A stretch of 64,000 bases of DNA. Source: Thalassoglobus polymorphus (GTDB lineage Bacteria; Planctomycetota; Planctomycetia; Planctomycetales; Planctomycetaceae). The notes beneath the pieces are model-generated. The model saw only the letters and a list, made by a program, of their open reading frames with translations, was not told the origin of the DNA and searched no databases. The stretch's first letter is position 1; each line of letters opens with the position of its first letter. The translations under genes were made by a program, and so were the position numbers. The stretch spans positions 5,530,001 through 5,594,000 of the forward strand of contig NZ_CP036267.1 of the NCBI RefSeq assembly GCF_007744255.1, written 5' to 3'. Shown piece by piece: positions 1 through 8,367 of the stretch.

Positions 1-222
1 CATTAAAGCAGTTTGCTCTCGCGTATCAGTGCTTTGTGGCTGTCGATTCTTTGCGATATCGACGGCTCACCTCCAGCGATCTCGTGATCGCGATCTGGCA
101 CGTAAAACGAGCGCGAGTCAAATGACGAGGCAGTTGTTCACGGCACAGTAGTCGACCGATTTGCATGAGCCTGAAGCCGTGCAAGGGATCTTTACTTGTC
201 GGTCATTCGCCTTTGCCTGCAA
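1..222. other. Gene-free window edge with a repeat fragment
   Basis: No supported gene. Bases 4-25 resemble the left end of the family A repeat found elsewhere in the window (AGCAGTTTGCTCT core), so a truncated or degenerate copy may lie here. A short palindrome (GCGATC...GATCGC) sits near 78-92. Nothing else is recognisable. Confidence 0.4.
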
Positions 223-1227
223 TTATGCAGACCGCGCGAGAATCAATTTTGAGGATTCGGCATTGTAAATTCGGTCGAGAATTTCTTTTCCGGAAAGCGT
301 AGCATGGACAGCGATTTTTTCATGCACCACTTGTGCGACGGACGACCAGAGTCGTTTGGCAGGCATGGTTGAGGTGTAGTGATCGTAGTTTGTGTAGCTA
401 TCGAGCGTGTTTTTGACACGATGATAATTTTCGTGTGATACCTGCATCGGCTTTGCGTTCTCGGACTTTTTAAAGACTGTCCGAACATGCACGGATTTGC
501 CTACCAGATCTGTCCTGACAACTTCGAATCCTGCTCGCCTTCCGAGGTTTTCCATTGTGTCTGGATTGAAATTGAAGATATGTGCGAAGTGCCAGCGGTT
601 ACAGGGGGTGTGGTACTTGCTTTCAACATTCGGGACTTCGACGATTAAGTGACCTCCTTTTTTCAGACCTTTCCAGATTCCCTGAAAAACACTGAGTGGA
701 TCACGAAGGTGTTCGACGACATGGTTCGCAGTCACAACATCGAAGCTGTCTGGTTCGAACATTGATTCGTCGAACGGACCAATCTTTACGTCGATGCCAT
801 ATTCTTGAACGGAGAAGCCTCCGTAGCCTTCGTCGGGTTCAATCCCGGAAGCTGCGAATCCTTTTGATTTCAGCAAGTAGACGAACTCTCCGCCCCCGGA
901 ACCGATATCAAGAACTCGCTGACCGGGCTTTGCAAACTCTTCGATGAGGGGGAGCCGCATCAGTGCCCGTTTTCCAGCTCGATAAATGTGTTTCCGCTTC
1001 GGTTGAACGACCCCTTTGTACTTGAGTCGGTATTCTTTAGCGTAGTATTCCGCCACTTCTTCAGCAGTAGGTATGGGAGAAATAAAGACGAGTCCACAAC
1101 CTGTGCAAACAACCGTGTGTAAGTCTTCCCCAGCTCGGCCACGTGTTGCCAACGTTTGGTGCTCATCCGACGAGCACAGCGGACACGTTACGGAAGTGTT
1201 TGTTGCGATTGAGGTTATGTCGCTCAT
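223..1227 (-). CDS. Class I SAM-dependent methyltransferase with N-terminal zinc ribbon
   Basis: The 334-aa protein begins with a four-cysteine ribbon (C15-x2-C18 and C41-x2-C44) and continues into a Rossmann methyltransferase domain. Motif I VLDIGSGGGEF is at about 105-115, followed by the acidic SAM-ribose residue E130 and a VTANHVVEHL segment typical of the Methyltransf_11/23 group. Family knowledge makes it a transferase acting on a sugar or small metabolite; the substrate cannot be read from the sequence. It stands alone and is divergent from the oxygenase gene at 1664, with about 435 bp between them. The first ATG was taken because the ribbon starts soon after it. Confidence 0.85.
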   Translation of the reverse strand: MSDITSIATNTSVTCPLCSSDEHQTLATRGRAGEDLHTVVCTGCGLVFISPIPTAEEVAEYYAKEYRLKYKGVVQPKRKHIYRAGKRALMRLPLIEEFAKPGQRVLDIGSGGGEFVYLLKSKGFAASGIEPDEGYGGFSVQEYGIDVKIGPFDESMFEPDSFDVVTANHVVEHLRDPLSVFQGIWKGLKKGGHLIVEVPNVESKYHTPCNRWHFAHIFNFNPDTMENLGRRAGFEVVRTDLVGKSVHVRTVFKKSENAKPMQVSHENYHRVKNTLDSYTNYDHYTSTMPAKRLWSSVAQVVHEKIAVHATLSGKEILDRIYNAESSKLILARSA

Positions 1228-1663
1228 GTCTCGGCATCCATGCCTGAAGTTCGAAGTGATTGAGAGGGCAGTCGTTGCCTGGCTCAGAACCAGATCGACA
1301 GTTTTTATCGTAATTTCTTTCTCCGCTGCAAGATGAATCAGTATCTCTGGAGCACTTTTTTCACATCGCCTTTTATCGGAATCACTTCACACTGAAGCGA
1401 TTGGTCCAAATGGAGACCGACGAACATGTCTCCAAACTTATTTGAACACCCCATAATAATGTTGCATAGCGTGCATCATGCGTACTGGGTACTCAAGCTG
1501 AATGCTCAAGGCTGATCGCAAAGACGAGTTCGAAACCTGAACTCACCTGCAAGTCGACTCAACAAACTTCCTATTGATTATGGAAGCTGAGCGTTTCAGC
1601 CTCATCTTGACCTGAAAAGGAGAATTCGATTAGAAGGCTGACTCGTGATTTCGCACCCACACC
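1228..1663. other. Intergenic region between divergent genes
   Basis: About 435 bp between the divergent methyltransferase and 2OG-oxygenase genes. It must hold both promoters, but I see no convincing -35/-10 pair, strong hairpin or repeat. An open frame entering it on the plus strand is a shadow of the methyltransferase gene. Confidence 0.5.
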
Positions 1664-2482
1664 ATGCCGAGAGAGTCGACCGTGAATTCATCAACCTACA
1701 ATTCTGTGTTTGACGATTGTTTCCATTCCATCCTCAGCGCGGTGGAAAGTGCAAACGTTTCGAATCGTCCGTTTCCACACTTTCTGTTCCAGAACATTCT
1801 TCCAGAGTCAGTGTATTTTCGACTCCTCGAAACATTCCCTCCTATTGAAAACTACTCTGAGTTAGGCAAATACGCAGGGACTGAAGGGCAAACTCGCTAT
1901 CGTTGCAGCTTAACGCAAGAAGGGCTTCAGGGAATGGACTCTGAAAGTCAGGCGACATGGAAAGCCGTTCGAGACGCACTCGGACATCCGACAGTCAAAG
2001 CAGCTGTGTTCCGTCAACTCTCCGAAGGACTCACCTACCGTTACTCAGTCCCGCGCGATGAAGTCGAAAATGTGAGGGCCTACCCGAAAACTGAAATCTA
2101 TCACGAGAAATCGGGCTACTCGATTAAACCACATCCCGATACACGCAAAAAAGTCGTCACCATGCAAATCGCATTGCCAGCTGACGACTCACAATCTCAT
2201 TTGGGGACCGAATTTTACAGGCTCAGCCCACTTGGTCTCCTTGCGAAGCCAGTCGGGTTTACCAAAGTGATGACAACGCCTTTCCAACCGAACAGCGGCT
2301 ACGCGTTCGTCGTCCTGAACACCAAATTCAAACGTAGCTGGCATGGTCGCAGCGAACTCGAAGAGAATAGTGGAGAGCGTAATTCGCTCTTGCACCTCTA
2401 TTACGGCGACGTGGAAAATAGTGACCACGAAGTCTACGAAAAATTCTACGCACCAACCCCGCAACTCAAAGCAGCTGCATAA
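1664..2482 (+). CDS. 2OG-Fe(II) oxygenase-like protein
   Basis: This 272-aa protein has the signature of a prolyl-4-hydroxylase-like double-stranded beta helix. H157-x-D159 (in KPHPDTRK) and distal H227 (in SWHGRSE) are the likely iron ligands, and R239 (GERNSLLHLYY) is the likely 2-oxoglutarate-binding arginine. No signal peptide is visible, so a cytoplasmic role is inferred. Family members hydroxylate protein side chains or small molecules; the substrate here is unknown. It is monocistronic and followed by a repeat-rich gap. Confidence 0.75.
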   Translation: MPRESTVNSSTYNSVFDDCFHSILSAVESANVSNRPFPHFLFQNILPESVYFRLLETFPPIENYSELGKYAGTEGQTRYRCSLTQEGLQGMDSESQATWKAVRDALGHPTVKAAVFRQLSEGLTYRYSVPRDEVENVRAYPKTEIYHEKSGYSIKPHPDTRKKVVTMQIALPADDSQSHLGTEFYRLSPLGLLAKPVGFTKVMTTPFQPNSGYAFVVLNTKFKRSWHGRSELEENSGERNSLLHLYYGDVENSDHEVYEKFYAPTPQLKAAA

Positions 2483-2669
2483 GCGAAAACTTCTCGCAGC
2501 GAAAATCTCGCAGGTTCGATGCAAGACATCCTTCACAAGTTCCGTGAAGAGTCACGTTTTGTCCTGCGAGAACATTCTTGCATGGTATGTTTTGGCGCAA
2601 TCTCGCAATCTGGTCTTCAGTGAACAGAGCATTAAAAGTGGATTGCAGAAAGTGAGCAGGCAGAAGGGT

Positions 2670-2706
2670 TAGAGCATCCCTCGAAGTGGTGTGCAGGTTC
2701 TGCCTT
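2670..2706 (-). repeat. Family A repeat, truncated copy
   Basis: The sequence TTAGAGCATC...GTGCAGGTTCTGCCT matches the right-hand end of the family A element in reverse orientation and then breaks off into a T-run. It is only about a third of full length. Confidence 0.6.
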
Positions 2707-2907
2707 TTTTCTACCCCCGACTTCTGACCACGCCCGCACGCCAAGTCTCCGAACTCGGCGAAGCATCAGAGATTGCTGTTTTGAGTTAGACGCGAGCGGA
2801 GATATGTGAGGAGACTCAGGAGGGCCTTCGCGTTGCAATTTGAACAGGTTTGGCATACGCTCAACTTTTATTCTTGTGACAGAATGATTCTATTTAGCAT
2901 GTAAGTC

Positions 2908-2988
2908 TAGAACCAGTCCGAAAACTACTGGAATGGTCGCTTTCCTCAACGTTTGAGAGAGCAATTTCAAGTTTCAGGATCAGTTCTA
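2908..2988 (+). repeat. Family B interspersed repeat, copy 1
   Basis: An 81-bp element starts TAGAACCAGTCCG and ends GGATCAGTTCTA. The two ends form an imperfect inverted repeat of about 19 bp, and an internal palindrome is centred on CTCAACGTTTGAG. Closely similar copies occur reversed at about 59445 and 60296, with a fragment at 40223. There is no coding capacity. TA at both ends resembles a mariner/IS630-type MITE (inference). Confidence 0.8.
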
Positions 2989-3005
2989 AAGTTGAATGAT
3001 GGGCC

Positions 3006-4082
3006 ATGAGCTTCAGGTTCGTTTTACTTTTTTTCCTTTCAGCGGGCTTGAGTTCACCTGCTCTCTACGCGGATGAAACCACTGAACTCCTTGACTCCGT
3101 CTCGGTCTCTTGGGACGAGCATCGTTCCCGCTCAGCGACTGCGAAAATCCACTTCTTTTCTGCATTCATTGACTGCAAAGAGCAGAAATTCAGCGTGGAA
3201 GATGTGCACCGTCTCGTTGCGGAATTTGAATTCTCTGCCGATGAAGAGTTCATGCAGGAGTTCGTAAGTACGTTCCACCCCGAGGTGATCGAACGGCATC
3301 GGCAGCACGATCAATCGACCGGTCCTTGGGATCTGTGGGATGACGTGGTTCTGTTGGATGATGGAATCAACAGACGGAGCATCGGCCGACGCAATGAGCA
3401 CATTGTGGCACGTGGGCTGCATTTGATGTATTCGAAGCATTTGTCGCAACAGATCACAGCCTTCGAGGAAGGTCGTTGCATGGTCTACTTCTATGACCGT
3501 GACTGGTTTCTGGGAATTCCTCCGGCACAGGTTCTCGAACAAGTTGAACACGCTCATTCTGAAGCGGGTTCGTTGAAGCTTTCGGGAAAGAAGTCAGGGG
3601 ATTGGGTTCTCGATGCAGAAACACATTTACCGATTTCGCAAACATCGATGGACGATCAGTCCAAATATGGTCGACTTACCTATTACAAACTTCCCACGAT
3701 TTTCCCTGGAGACGTGACTGCGCCAGCCATGCGTGTCGAAGTCGACTTTCGTGATGGAATCGCTCAAAAAGCAGAGCTAACAGCGATTGTCGATGCGGAG
3801 TTCAATCTTGATATCCCTAAAACAGCGTTTGTTGTGCCAGCAAAGGAGGGCGCTGCGATGGTCGATCAAAGATCAGAGGAACGTCACGCTCGCGCACTCA
3901 AACACGATATAGAAGATGCCGCTGAATATTTCCTGGCAAATGGAATCGCACGCAAGGCTGTCGCTGCGACTCCAATCTCTGGGTCTGAAAGAAAATTCGA
4001 CTGGAAGGCATTTTTTTTAATCGCCAATGGAATCTCTCTGATTGTTTTGGGAGTGGTTCTGTGGCGCAGGTCAGCAAATTAG
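3006..4082 (+). CDS. Secreted or membrane-anchored protein of unknown function
   Basis: The 358-aa protein has an N-terminal signal peptide (about residues 1-22, ending ALYA|DE) and one C-terminal membrane helix (about 336-352) followed by a short RRSAN tail. It is therefore predicted to be exported and tail-anchored, with a large extracytoplasmic domain. I do not recognise the central domain; it is acidic and mixed alpha/beta in character, with no catalytic motif I can defend. The gene starts just after a family B repeat and is followed 48 bp later by a small Cys-rich secreted protein on the same strand. Confidence 0.75.
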   Translation: MSFRFVLLFFLSAGLSSPALYADETTELLDSVSVSWDEHRSRSATAKIHFFSAFIDCKEQKFSVEDVHRLVAEFEFSADEEFMQEFVSTFHPEVIERHRQHDQSTGPWDLWDDVVLLDDGINRRSIGRRNEHIVARGLHLMYSKHLSQQITAFEEGRCMVYFYDRDWFLGIPPAQVLEQVEHAHSEAGSLKLSGKKSGDWVLDAETHLPISQTSMDDQSKYGRLTYYKLPTIFPGDVTAPAMRVEVDFRDGIAQKAELTAIVDAEFNLDIPKTAFVVPAKEGAAMVDQRSEERHARALKHDIEDAAEYFLANGIARKAVAATPISGSERKFDWKAFFLIANGISLIVLGVVLWRRSAN

Positions 4083-4130
4083 TTTTTCCTGTTTTCAACC
4101 ATAGCCTGTTTTCCTCACGAGCGTGAAAGA

Positions 4131-4589
4131 ATGTTGTACTACAAAGCGTTGAGTTTGGTTTTGATTTGCACCGGGGGAGTGTCACTCCTGAACGGTGTCT
4201 CACCTCAAGTCATTGCAGGTGTTGAGTGCCAGGGTGGACAAGTTTTCGACGGAACTATTTGTGACCCGGCTCATGCGCGGCATATGCACATGGTGATCAG
4301 CGCTAACATGCGTTGCGAAGATGATTCTTCAGGAACGAACTGCCACCCCACAGAAAAATCTCAGTGCGGAACGCTCGAAGGTTACCAGTTCGCCGTACGC
4401 GGAATGTGCGTTACAACTATGGAGTCGAGCGACGAATTTGGTTGTCAAGAAAACTCTGGAGCGACGTTCGTTCCTGTCGACTACTATTCTTCCACCTGCA
4501 AATACAAAGATGGCGCATGTGTGTGCATGCTGATCGGGTCGACAGTCCATCCAACCCAATACTCCGAGCAATGTAGCTGCTCTCAATAA
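4131..4589 (+). CDS. Small secreted cysteine-rich protein
   Basis: This 152-aa product has a hydrophobic N-terminal segment (about residues 4-22) typical of a signal peptide. The mature part contains about a dozen cysteines, including CVC and CSC near the C-terminus, which suggests a disulfide-stabilised extracytoplasmic protein. No family is recognised. It lies 48 bp behind the secreted/TM gene at 3006 and probably shares its transcript. The even count of cysteines supports disulfides rather than metal binding, but this is inference. Confidence 0.65.
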   Translation: MLYYKALSLVLICTGGVSLLNGVSPQVIAGVECQGGQVFDGTICDPAHARHMHMVISANMRCEDDSSGTNCHPTEKSQCGTLEGYQFAVRGMCVTTMESSDEFGCQENSGATFVPVDYYSSTCKYKDGACVCMLIGSTVHPTQYSEQCSCSQ

Positions 4590-4652
4590 CGCGCTTTCGT
4601 GCAGCGCCGTTAACGCGATACGACTCGTGTAATGCAAAGCGTCGCTGTTCAG

Positions 4653-5462
4653 TTAAGCTTGAATGCAAACAAGTTCATCCGCAGCCGCTTCGACTTCAAC
4701 AGGGGAGATGAGGGGAAGTTGATCCACGAACCCGACTAATAGAGCAAGGTCACAGAGTTGATTGATACGGCGCGGGACACCTTGTGCGAGTTCCCAAATC
4801 GTTCGAACTGCTCGTTGATCAAAAATCTCTTCAGCTCCGGCTGCTCCAAGCCGATCCGCAATGTAAGTTTGAACTTGCTCGTATGTGAGTGGTTGCAAAG
4901 CCATCCGCACCGAGGCACGCTGATCAAGCGCTTTGATTCTCTGAACGCGAGACAAAAGGTCTGACCTTCCAGAAAGGATCATCGAGAATCGGCACGTACC
5001 TTGTTCATGCAGGTTCAGCAACAACCTCAATACATCGAGTTGTTCAACATCGAGCAGGTGAGCGTCGTCAATTACAAAAACCGGATGCCCACCATTCTGA
5101 GCGATCTCACGAAGCTTCTCTTCCACCTGAACGAGAATGCTTTCTGTCGCAGTCACGTTTGCCGTCTGGATTCCTAAACGCATTGCGAAGTAGTTCAGAA
5201 TCTCTCCTGGTGCGAGACAGGGAAACACCAGACGAATAAAAGGACCAATCCCATCGTCAAGGCACTCTCGTTCCAGGACATGCGTGAGATACGTCTTCCC
5301 CAGGCCATGATCACCAAGCAGGAGTCCGATCCCTTTGTTCTGTTGAATCAGGTAGCGCAGCTTCAGCAAGCTTGCCTGATGAGATGGACTGGCTGAGTAG
5401 TAATCTGGATACGCCCCATCTTCGAAAGGTCGTGAATTCAGTTTCCAATAGACCTCGTACAT
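4653..5462 (-). CDS. ExeA/GspA-like AAA+ ATPase
   Basis: The protein of about 269 aa resembles the ATPase part of ExeA/GspA and Mu-B-type ATPases. It begins with the family hallmark YEVYWKLNSRPFED, carries a Walker A GDHGLGKT at about 50-57 and a Walker B VFVIDDAHLL at about 128-136, and ends with a helical lid containing GVPRRINQLCD. ExeA proteins work with a membrane partner in assembling type II secretion or pilus machinery in the envelope. This one lacks the C-terminal TM and peptidoglycan-binding parts of full ExeA. The ATG at 5462 is preferred over an upstream GTG because GGAAAGTGGA precedes it. Confidence 0.85.
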   Translation of the reverse strand: MYEVYWKLNSRPFEDGAYPDYYSASPSHQASLLKLRYLIQQNKGIGLLLGDHGLGKTYLTHVLERECLDDGIGPFIRLVFPCLAPGEILNYFAMRLGIQTANVTATESILVQVEEKLREIAQNGGHPVFVIDDAHLLDVEQLDVLRLLLNLHEQGTCRFSMILSGRSDLLSRVQRIKALDQRASVRMALQPLTYEQVQTYIADRLGAAGAEEIFDQRAVRTIWELAQGVPRRINQLCDLALLVGFVDQLPLISPVEVEAAADELVCIQA

Positions 5463-5554
5463 AGTTCCACTTTCCACGATTCAGCAGCGAGTTGCCACTT
5501 TGATTATTGGTCCTGAGTTCGAATGATCGCTCCGTCGAGCTTTGATTTTCCTGC

Positions 5555-5654
5555 TAGAGCAGTTTGCTCTACCGTGTGCCCGTGATGCTCACTTTCGAGA
5601 CTTCGCAGACTGCTTGCCACAAGGCAGAACGTAAAGATCAATATTGGATTTGCT
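5555..5654 (+). repeat. Family A interspersed repeat (subtype 2)
   Basis: A near-complete element starts with the palindrome TAGAGCA-GTT-TGCTCTA and continues ACCGTGTGCCCGTGA. Its centre is of subtype 2 (CTTTCGAGACTTCGCAGACTG) and it ends near GGATTTGCT. It lies between the ExeA-like gene and its small upstream neighbour. It closely matches copies at 23047, 40242 and 51396. Confidence 0.8.
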
Positions 5655-5699
5655 ATTGCATTGGATTTGCTAGCGCTGAAAACAGAGAAGGGCGGACGA

Positions 5700-6095
5700 C
5701 TACTCTTCTTCAGGCTCTATCGAGCCAACCAACCAGACAACAGGGCGGGCAACTTCGTCCTCTCTCTCATATGATATTTGCACAACTTGAGCATCTTGAT
5801 GTGGTACTCGCTCAACAACTTCGTTTTGCAGGGTACCGGTCTGGGAGGTTCCATTCAGGGGCGAGTGAGTCGACTTGGGTTGCAACTCTTTCATCGGACT
5901 GCCTGAAGCGACTTCAAGCTGATTGGGCTCTGGAAGATTTTCTCGACTGCGAAAAACATTCTCAGCCTTGTGTGACCCGAGTCTTGCACGCACCGAAGCA
6001 TTCTCGTGACGAGTGTCGCGAAAAGAGGATGCTCCGCCAACGATGAGTATCGCTGCCAACCAGAACCAGAATTGCTGTTTTTTCCATGGATTCAT
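5700..6095 (-). CDS. Small single-pass membrane protein upstream of the ExeA-like ATPase
   Basis: The likely protein is about 131 aa, starting at MNPWKKQQ. It has one membrane helix (about residues 9-22) and a hydrophilic C-terminal tail ending in SIEPEEE, i.e. an N-in/C-out single-pass protein. The frame stays open to an ATG at 6170, but the later start places the helix at the N-terminus. It is about 240 bp upstream of the ExeA-like ATPase on the same strand and could be its membrane partner in the way GspB partners GspA; that role is inferred from position only. No domain is recognised. Confidence 0.5.
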   Translation of the reverse strand: MNPWKKQQFWFWLAAILIVGGASSFRDTRHENASVRARLGSHKAENVFRSRENLPEPNQLEVASGSPMKELQPKSTHSPLNGTSQTGTLQNEVVERVPHQDAQVVQISYEREDEVARPVVWLVGSIEPEEE

Positions 6096-6580
6096 TCGAT
6101 GCACTCCCTGCCTTGCGCTGGAATTTGTGCGACTGTCGGTTGAAGGTTTTCTCCGAACTTGATCTATCAATGAAACTTCAAATCAAACACAAGCGTCTCC
6201 AAGTGGAAACACAAAACGAGTTCGTACGGTACCGATCACCCTGAACTTTCAACCTTCAGCTGTGCCCTATCGAGTTTTGAACATCTCGCTGCAATCCGTT
6301 TATGGAGAGGCCCATCTCACATTGAGGGAGCATTCATCCCTCGACCATCGCGACCAAATGATTCTCCACCTTGTCGCAGTTTTCACAAACGTTGTGGTCT
6401 TCAGAGACAACGTTTTGAAAGGACCGCGCCATCTCTTAAATCGGCTAGCTGCCGTTCGAACTTAACAATATTGCCGATTGTACAGGTTTTGCAGGGATCG
6501 AATCGCTTGAAGAAGCAGGTGCGAGGGGGCGATACTACGGGACGAATCAAAATTCTTGTCCTCATGGAGAGTCGTGCCAG
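6096..6580. other. Gene-free region between divergent genes
   Basis: About 480 bp with no supported gene apart from a possible N-terminal extension of the minus-strand membrane protein up to 6170. It must contain the promoter of the isomerase/DUF1080 gene. No repeat copy or strong hairpin was seen. Confidence 0.4.
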
Positions 6581-8074
6581 ATGTACACCTTGAAATTTTC
6601 TCACCCCAGATTGCCTAAGCTTTCTATTCCGGGGCTCGCTATCGTCGCCTGCCTTTTGGGTTCGCCAGCAACATCAACTGCTGCCGATGCTGATCCTTAC
6701 GGCGGATTCAAAATGGGAATCCAGAGTTACTCACTTCGTGGTTTTGACGTCGACGAAGCATTAAAGCACTCGGAAAAGCTCGGCCTGAAATACTGGGAGG
6801 CCTACCCAAAGCACATTCCAATCTCGACAGTTCCCGCTCACATCAAAGAGCAGAAAGCGAAGCTTGCAAATTCCGGAGTCACACTCGCTGCGTATGGAGT
6901 CGTCGGATTTGATACCAATGAAACCAAAGCTCGCGAAATCTTTGATTTTGCGAAAGCGATGGGACTCAAGTCGATCAGTGCGAATCCGAAAAAGGATCCA
7001 GCGACCTTTGACCTACTCGAAAAGCTCGTCGAGGAATACCAGATTCCGATCGCGATCCATAACCATGGTCCCGGGGCTTTGTACGACAAGGTTGATGACA
7101 TCCTAGAAATGGTCGACGGTCGCAGCCCGCTCTTGGGAGCCTGCGTTGATACCGGTCACTACTTGCGAAGCAACGAAGATCCAGTGGAAGTGATTCAAAA
7201 GCTTGGCAAGCGGGTTTTCGGAGTTCACTTTAAAGATGTTCGCACCATCCGTTCTGAGGAAGAGAAAGCGAAACTCATGGCTGTGCTGCCGAAGAACAGA
7301 GCCAATCACCTCGAAAAAGAGGGCAAAATTTTTACGATTCTCGGCGAAGGAGAACTGAACATCGTGGGGGTGTTGCGGGCGCTTCGAGAAATTGGATACA
7401 CCAACCCGATTTCGCTGGAATACGAAGAGAACCCACAGAATCCTCTCTCCGATATTGAGCTTTGTCTAGCAGCTGTCCGCGAAGGTGTTGCCTATCTGGA
7501 CAGTAATGACGAAGGCTTCACACAAATCTGGGATGGTAAGACATTCGATGGCTGGAAGATCAACGAATCTCCAGACACCTGGAAAATTGTCGACGGGGCG
7601 ATCGTTTGTCAGGGACCACGCAGCCATCTCTTCTACGTCGGAGATGGTACTCCGTTCAAGAACTTTGAACTCAAAGTTGATGTCATGGCAGAGCCCAACA
7701 GCAACGGTGGAATCTACTTCCACACGGAATTCCAGGAGAGTGGCTGGCCTGAAAAAGGATTCGAAACTCAGGTCAATAACACCTACAAAAAAGATCCTCG
7801 CAAGACAGGAGGTTTGTACGCAGTCGATGATGTCACTGAACAGTTGATCCCAGACAACACCTGGTGGACTCAGCACATCATCGTCAAAGGCAAACGCGTC
7901 ATTATTAAAATCGATGGAAAGGTTGCCACCGACTACACCGAGCCTGAAAACTCAACCGGTCAACCAAACCAGCCAAAACGCCGAATCGACAAAGGAACTT
8001 TTGCTCTTCAGGGACACGACCCGAACAGCACTGTTCACTTCAAAAATCTCCGCGTGAAGAAGCTGGCTGACTAA
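6581..8074 (+). CDS. Secreted sugar phosphate isomerase/epimerase-like + DUF1080 fusion
   Basis: The 497-aa protein has a signal peptide (about 1-34, ending STAA|DA). Next is an AP-endonuclease-2/xylose-isomerase-like TIM barrel (about 45-300; SLRGFDVDEAL, IAIHNHGPG, GACVDTGHYLRS, VFGVHFKDV and SLEYEEN are characteristic metal-site segments). A C-terminal DUF1080 domain follows (about 305-495; DGKTFDGWK, GGIYFHTEFQ, GTFALQGHDPNS). DUF1080 proteins are now linked to 3-keto-disaccharide hydrolysis, and the isomerase family acts on sugars, so a periplasmic glycan-degradation role is inferred. The same DUF1080 module ends the sulfatase at 47894. Confidence 0.85.
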   Translation: MYTLKFSHPRLPKLSIPGLAIVACLLGSPATSTAADADPYGGFKMGIQSYSLRGFDVDEALKHSEKLGLKYWEAYPKHIPISTVPAHIKEQKAKLANSGVTLAAYGVVGFDTNETKAREIFDFAKAMGLKSISANPKKDPATFDLLEKLVEEYQIPIAIHNHGPGALYDKVDDILEMVDGRSPLLGACVDTGHYLRSNEDPVEVIQKLGKRVFGVHFKDVRTIRSEEEKAKLMAVLPKNRANHLEKEGKIFTILGEGELNIVGVLRALREIGYTNPISLEYEENPQNPLSDIELCLAAVREGVAYLDSNDEGFTQIWDGKTFDGWKINESPDTWKIVDGAIVCQGPRSHLFYVGDGTPFKNFELKVDVMAEPNSNGGIYFHTEFQESGWPEKGFETQVNNTYKKDPRKTGGLYAVDDVTEQLIPDNTWWTQHIIVKGKRVIIKIDGKVATDYTEPENSTGQPNQPKRRIDKGTFALQGHDPNSTVHFKNLRVKKLAD

Positions 8075-8367
8075 GACAGCACAAGAGAGTTTCTCAACAT
8101 CGTTTTGCAATCTGCCTCGTGGAGTTCGGCTTTTCTTCGGAAAGAACCGAATCGCCACGGGGCAGAAAACGTGTCAGGACTCAGAAGGGGTCACACATCA
8201 CAATGTGCCCGCCGAGACAATCGATGCGCCGAGACAATGCCCGCCAAAACAATATTGCGTCGCGACAACAATGCGGCTTGCTCGCTTGACTCGTCCGGGA
8301 CAATGGTCCCGGGCTACGTCCCGTTCTTGATTTTCCTTCTTGCTCGACTTTAAAACCGGCAGTCACC
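8075..8367. other. Structured intergenic region with hairpin and short repeats
   Basis: A long imperfect hairpin lies at 8111-8166 (TCTGCCTCGTGG pairing with CCACGGGGCAGA, plus TTCGG/CCGAA nearer the loop). It probably ends the upstream transcript, though no clear T-run follows. Bases about 8208-8275 hold imperfect short repeats of CGCCGAGACAAT type. A family C palindrome follows at 8275-8323. Confidence 0.6.
8275..8323 (+). repeat. Family C palindromic repeat, copy 1
   Basis: The core is CGGGACAATGGTCCCG (self-complementary) followed by GGCTACG and preceded by GGCTTGCTCG. It recurs in reverse orientation at 40086-40149. There is no coding capacity. It lies just upstream of the sulfatase gene. 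Confidence 0.6.

Larger units (their letters stand above)
2483..3005. other. Gene-free region holding repeat remnants
   Basis: No supported gene in about 520 bp. It contains a truncated family A repeat (about 2670-2706) and a complete family B repeat (about 2908-2988), which ends only about 17 bp before the start codon of the next gene. Confidence 0.6.

Noticed and set aside
5564-6046. 160-codon plus-strand frame overlapping the small membrane protein
   Set aside because: It begins inside a family A repeat and is antisense to a better-supported gene with a membrane helix.
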